The notes beneath the pieces were generated by a model that did no database searches, was not told where the DNA came from, and was given only the letters and a program-made list of their open reading frames with translations. The position numbers and the translations under genes are program-made. DNA of 6,567 nt from an uncultured Lachnospiraceae bacterium (GTDB lineage Bacteria > Bacillota > Clostridia > Lachnospirales > Lachnospiraceae), in NCBI GenBank assembly GCA_947653315.1, contig CANTGP010000177.1, positions 1 to 6,567 on the forward strand, in the 5' to 3' direction. Below, one piece after another: positions 4,539-6,567 of the stretch. Position 1 is the first letter of the stretch. Every line of letters begins with the position of its first letter.

Positions 4539-6173
4539 TCAATGGGAATGCCGTCCCGTAAATTCCATGACAAGTCCCGTCAGGCAGGTATCCTCATACG
4601 TGGTTCCCGCATAAACATCCACAATCTCAAAACGGCATTCCAGCGTTCCCCCGTTTAATACCTTAATGTCATCCTCCGGCAGAGGAAAATACTGGGGCAG
4701 TATGGTATCCTCCAAATCCAAATAGGCATAGGGCTTATCCTCCACATACATCAGCAGCCTTTTCACCCTCCCGTTTTCTTCCCAGGTCTTTTGGTTTTTC
4801 GCATAACCGTTGACAATACAGATTTCCGAATAGCGCATGAAACCGTCGCAGTCATATTTTTCCGGTTCCCGGAAATCCCAGCGCAGGGCTTCCCACTTAT
4901 TGTCGGTAGGATAAGTACAGCTTTGCCGGTACGTGATACTCTCACCGATTCCCGTCCCTTCCACACCTTCCGCCCACGCCCCGAAACGGTCCTGACACAG
5001 TACGTTTTCCGCCGCATACCTTCCGGTGGCGGAAGAAAGCTCGGAAGATGCTTCCGCTTCCTGCCAAAAATCGACAACGGCACACCAGGACGAACAACCG
5101 GGCCACTGCCAATCGCTGTAACCGAAATTGGGCGCCTGTTCGTCCTCCTCAAACGAACACCAACGCTCCTCATAATAAATACGGCTTAAATCTTCGTAGA
5201 TATCTTCCCCGTCATAATAGTCCCCATAGAAAAAACTGCGCACCTTGGGCTGCAGTACCAACGGCTCCGCCGGGTAACGGACTACCGGCTCTTTGGACAG
5301 GATAATTTCCATGGAATCCATCCCGTTTTCCTGCGCATACCGGCGCACCAGGTTTTCCTTTCCCTGCGGATTCCCCCCATAGCACAGGAGAAACGATTCC
5401 CTGCATCCGTCAAATGCCCCTTCCCCGAATACGGTTCCCACATCTTTTGCCAAAACCGCCCACAGTTCCTTATTTCCCGCAAAAGCGCCTTCCCCCACAA
5501 CGACCGGACGATCAGGCAGCTCCACTTTAATGAACTTACAGTTTTGAAACGCTTCCTCCCCGATTTCCCTTAGCCGTTCCGGGAAAACGGACTTGCAATG
5601 GCTCGGATCCCCGTATTTACCGGGAACGGCAAAACAGCAGCCGGTGTCCCGGAATGCCCCGTCCGCAATCACTTCCACCGAGTCCGGCAGCTCCACTTTT
5701 TCCAACCGCAGCCCCGCAAAGGCATTTTCACCGATTTCCTTTACCACGGTTCCCGAAATCTCCCCCGGAACGGAAATGGCAAGGCTGTACGCATCCCCGT
5801 TCCCGCCTTGCTCCTCTTTTTCCATATACCGCTTCGCATACTCCCTGCATTCCTCCGACAACCCGGTAATCACCAGATATTCCCCGTCGCCGTCCGATTT
5901 TTTTTCATAGGCAAACAGCTCCGTTCGGTTCCGACCCAAAATCCCCGGCGCCGTCTTCTCCGCTGCCGTCTCCCATGCCTCCGTGGATTTCCACGGTCTG
6001 CATCCTACGGTTTCCGTTTTTCCTTCCGGCACGAACAGCTTCCCCTGCCCGTCCGTCCCGGCTTCCGCTTTCCCCGCCTGCAGAACCATCCCAAAGGCGA
6101 AACACAGCCAAAATGCCCTTTTTATGCTCTTTTTTCTTTTTATACTCTTTTTCCCTTTTATGTTCTTTCTCAT
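4539..6173 (-). CDS. Secreted BspA-type LRR protein with C-terminal NADase-type glycan-binding domain
   Basis: The 544-residue product has a signal peptide: a lysine-rich n-region (2-19), a hydrophobic core (AFWLCFAFGMVL, 20-31) and an AEA cleavage site after about residue 38. LRR_5 (BspA-like) units follow at about 146-174, 202-231 and 249-257, recognisable as EIGENAF, VELPDSVEVIADGAF, EIGEEAF and FGEGAF. After an acidic, Tyr/Trp-rich stretch (about 310-370), residues 372-539 match the discoidin-like NADase-type glycan-binding domain: EASSELSSATGRYAAENVL, WAEGVEGTGIGESITY, IVNGYAKNQKTWEENGRVKRL and VYAGTTYEDTCLTGLVMEF. No catalytic domain, sortase motif or lipobox is visible, so the protein is probably released or non-covalently attached. 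The ATG at 6173 was chosen because it places the signal peptide at the N-terminus. Upstream codons give a non-signal-like extension, and the ribosome site is only modest (GGGGG and AAGG). The likely role is binding surface or host glycans. The gene ends 70 bp before the ECF promoter. Confidence 0.88.
   Translation of the reverse strand: MRKNIKGKKSIKRKKSIKRAFWLCFAFGMVLQAGKAEAGTDGQGKLFVPEGKTETVGCRPWKSTEAWETAAEKTAPGILGRNRTELFAYEKKSDGDGEYLVITGLSEECREYAKRYMEKEEQGGNGDAYSLAISVPGEISGTVVKEIGENAFAGLRLEKVELPDSVEVIADGAFRDTGCCFAVPGKYGDPSHCKSVFPERLREIGEEAFQNCKFIKVELPDRPVVVGEGAFAGNKELWAVLAKDVGTVFGEGAFDGCRESFLLCYGGNPQGKENLVRRYAQENGMDSMEIILSKEPVVRYPAEPLVLQPKVRSFFYGDYYDGEDIYEDLSRIYYEERWCSFEEDEQAPNFGYSDWQWPGCSSWCAVVDFWQEAEASSELSSATGRYAAENVLCQDRFGAWAEGVEGTGIGESITYRQSCTYPTDNKWEALRWDFREPEKYDCDGFMRYSEICIVNGYAKNQKTWEENGRVKRLLMYVEDKPYAYLDLEDTILPQYFPLPEDDIKVLNGGTLECRFEIVDVYAGTTYEDTCLTGLVMEFTGRHSH
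6117..6170 (-). repeat. Three tandem 18-bp units encoding the basic n-region of the signal peptide
   Basis: Three head-to-tail 18-bp units (6153-6170, 6135-6152, 6117-6134) encode RKNIKG, KKSIKR and KKSIKR. The last two differ at only two bases, and the first is more diverged. The result is an unusually long basic n-region ahead of a normal hydrophobic core. It looks like a small in-frame expansion. Confidence 0.7.
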
Positions 6174-6237
6174 CCTTATCCCCCGTCTTCCTTCCCCTGC
6201 TTTCTTCCGGACAGCACGCCCGTAAAAAACTTTTTTT

Positions 6238-6271
6238 ATTATAAACCAAAATTGCATCATAGTTGCATCAT
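6238..6271 (-). promoter_or_regulatory. Promoter of the LRR gene: TATAAT box with 11-bp-spaced direct repeats
   Basis: A perfect TATAAT (6238-6243) lies 64 bases upstream of the start codon on the minus strand. There is no good -35 box. The place where one is expected holds two identical 9-mers, ATGATGCAA (6263-6271 and 6252-6260), whose starts are exactly 11 bp apart. Direct repeats at one helical turn, overlapping a weak -35, are the typical layout for activation by OmpR/PhoB-type regulators. One such regulator is encoded in this window, but that it binds here is only a hypothesis. Confidence 0.5.
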
Positions 6272-6308
6272 ATCGGCGGATATGGAAGATTTTTTCTCTT
6301 TTTCCATA
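6270..6308. promoter_or_regulatory. Inverted repeats upstream of the LRR promoter
   Basis: Two symmetric sites adjoin the direct repeats. One is ATATC/GATAT with a four-base centre (6270-6283). The other is TATGGAA/TTCCATA with a 14-base centre (6281-6287 and 6302-6308). They share bases at 6281-6283. Either could be a regulator site, and no binding protein can be named. Confidence 0.35.
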
Positions 6309-6346
6309 TAACAAAAAAATACACACACTACATCACTTTTTTACCC

Positions 6347-6504
6347 AGCACGGGAGGGAGTTCTTTGGCGGGCGGCGGCAGCGGGATGACATGTCCCGGA
6401 TTTTCCGTGCTTCGTTTCCGGCGGGAGTTTCTTAGCAGAATGCGGATGCCCCAGGGAAACCGTGCATGGATGCACGGTTTAGCCCGATGCGGCAGGGATG
6501 CCGC
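6347..6504. repeat. GC-rich structured intergenic region with nested stems
   Basis: Several complementary pairs occur in this stretch. AGCACGG/CCGTGCT (6347-6353 with 6405-6411) encloses a CGGGA/TCCCG hairpin (6382-6398). An 11-bp perfect stem lies at 6457-6480, and GCGGCA/TGCCGC at 6489-6504. It sits between the possible end of an upstream gene and the promoter of the LRR gene. Short frames through it lack ribosome sites. It may be a dispersed intergenic repeat or a structured RNA. I do not recognise a known RNA family. Confidence 0.35.
6457..6480. repeat. Perfect 11-bp inverted repeat with a two-base centre
   Basis: The arms AAACCGTGCAT (6457-6467) and ATGCACGGTTT (6470-6480) are fully complementary around GG. 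On the minus strand the stem overlaps the stop codon of the possible upstream gene end (6479-6481), a common place for a terminator. The T tract is only three bases and lies inside the stem, so termination would be atypical. A mobile-element end is an alternative. Confidence 0.6.
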
Positions 6505-6567
6505 TTGAGCCAGCTTCAATTAATTTTTTCGTCTTCCATTTCCCCCCATAATAACGTACCACCGGTA
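6479..6567 (-). CDS. Possible 3' end of an unidentified gene, cut by the window edge
   Basis: One minus-strand frame is open from the window edge to a TAA at 6479-6481 and reads PVVRYYGGKWKTKKL, then IEAGSSGIPAASG. The composition (YYGGKWKTKK) looks protein-like, and the stop coincides with a strong hairpin, as expected at a gene end. The other two frames are also open from the edge for 15 or 16 codons, so 28 codons alone is weak evidence. I do not recognise the protein. The GC-rich tail after the KK stretch might already be intergenic repeat read through by chance. Confidence 0.3.
   Translation of the reverse strand, partial: PVVRYYGGKWKTKKLIEAGSSGIPAASG

Noticed and set aside
4411..4542. 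N-terminal extension of the small leader ORF up to a TTG at 4542, giving 100 codons
   Set aside because: It starts at the stop codon of the LRR gene with a TTG and no ribosome site, and it would run through the ECF promoter. Only the part downstream of the AAGGAGG site is plausible.
6238..6271. ECF-type promoter upstream of the LRR gene (TGCAAC as -35)
   Set aside because: TGCAAC is present, but no CGTC-like -10 lies 16-17 bp downstream. The box there is TATAAT-like, so control by the window's sigma factor is not supported.
5598..6311. Plus-strand open frame of 237 codons opposite the LRR gene
   Set aside because: Its Phe/Pro/Arg-rich composition is that of an antisense shadow, it has no start signal, and the minus strand has clear domains.
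6174..6326. Upstream extension of the LRR protein to 6326
   Set aside because: It would bury the signal peptide internally and run through the TATAAT box and the direct repeats.
6328..6519. 63-codon minus-strand frame between the right-edge gene tail and the LRR promoter
   Set aside because: It has a TTG start without a ribosome site, it overlaps the 11-bp inverted repeat and other stems, and no domain is recognisable. It may be repeat sequence read by chance.

Overview
The window reads as a chromosomal segment of a Gram-positive gut-type Clostridia, most likely Lachnospiraceae-like. This rests on the gene families present (a DUF308/HdeD-like membrane protein, a LacX-type epimerase, a BspA-type LRR protein with a NADase-type glycan-binding domain, and an ECF sigma factor with a membrane anti-sigma-like partner), on strong AGGAGG ribosome sites and on moderate GC content. 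The taxon is an inference. Every gene I can support lies on the minus strand, so transcription runs from right to left.

In transcription order, the right edge (about 6310-6567) holds the possible 3' end of an unknown gene and a cluster of hairpins without clear coding content. Next is a 544-residue secreted protein (4539-6173) with a signal peptide, LRR_5 repeats and a C-terminal discoidin-like NADase-type glycan-binding domain. Its upstream region has a TATAAT box preceded by two 9-bp direct repeats set exactly 11 bp apart.

After a 70-bp gap comes an ECF-type promoter (TGAAAC-N17-CGTC). It drives a possible tiny membrane-protein ORF (4240-4410), an ECF sigma factor (3606 to about 4172) and an overlapping single-pass membrane protein that is probably its anti-sigma factor or regulator (2462-3613). 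This is the usual layout of an autoregulated envelope-stress or signalling sigma operon. Behind a possible leaky terminator sits an OmpR/PhoB-type response regulator (1721-2407). Its receiver domain has lost the acidic pair and the conserved lysine, and no histidine kinase is present.

A consensus sigma-A promoter then starts a two-gene unit: a six-TM DUF308/HdeD-like protein (1022-1627) and a LacX-like aldose 1-epimerase (115-993). The left edge (8-100) carries four consecutive hairpins and no gene.

Read together, the centre of the window looks like a self-activating ECF sigma / anti-sigma pair next to a secreted glycan-binding protein and an apparently phosphorylation-independent regulator. 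The families are known. The less ordinary parts are the small ORF in the sigma leader, the degenerate receiver, and the 11-bp direct repeats in front of the LRR gene. Any regulatory link between these parts is inference.
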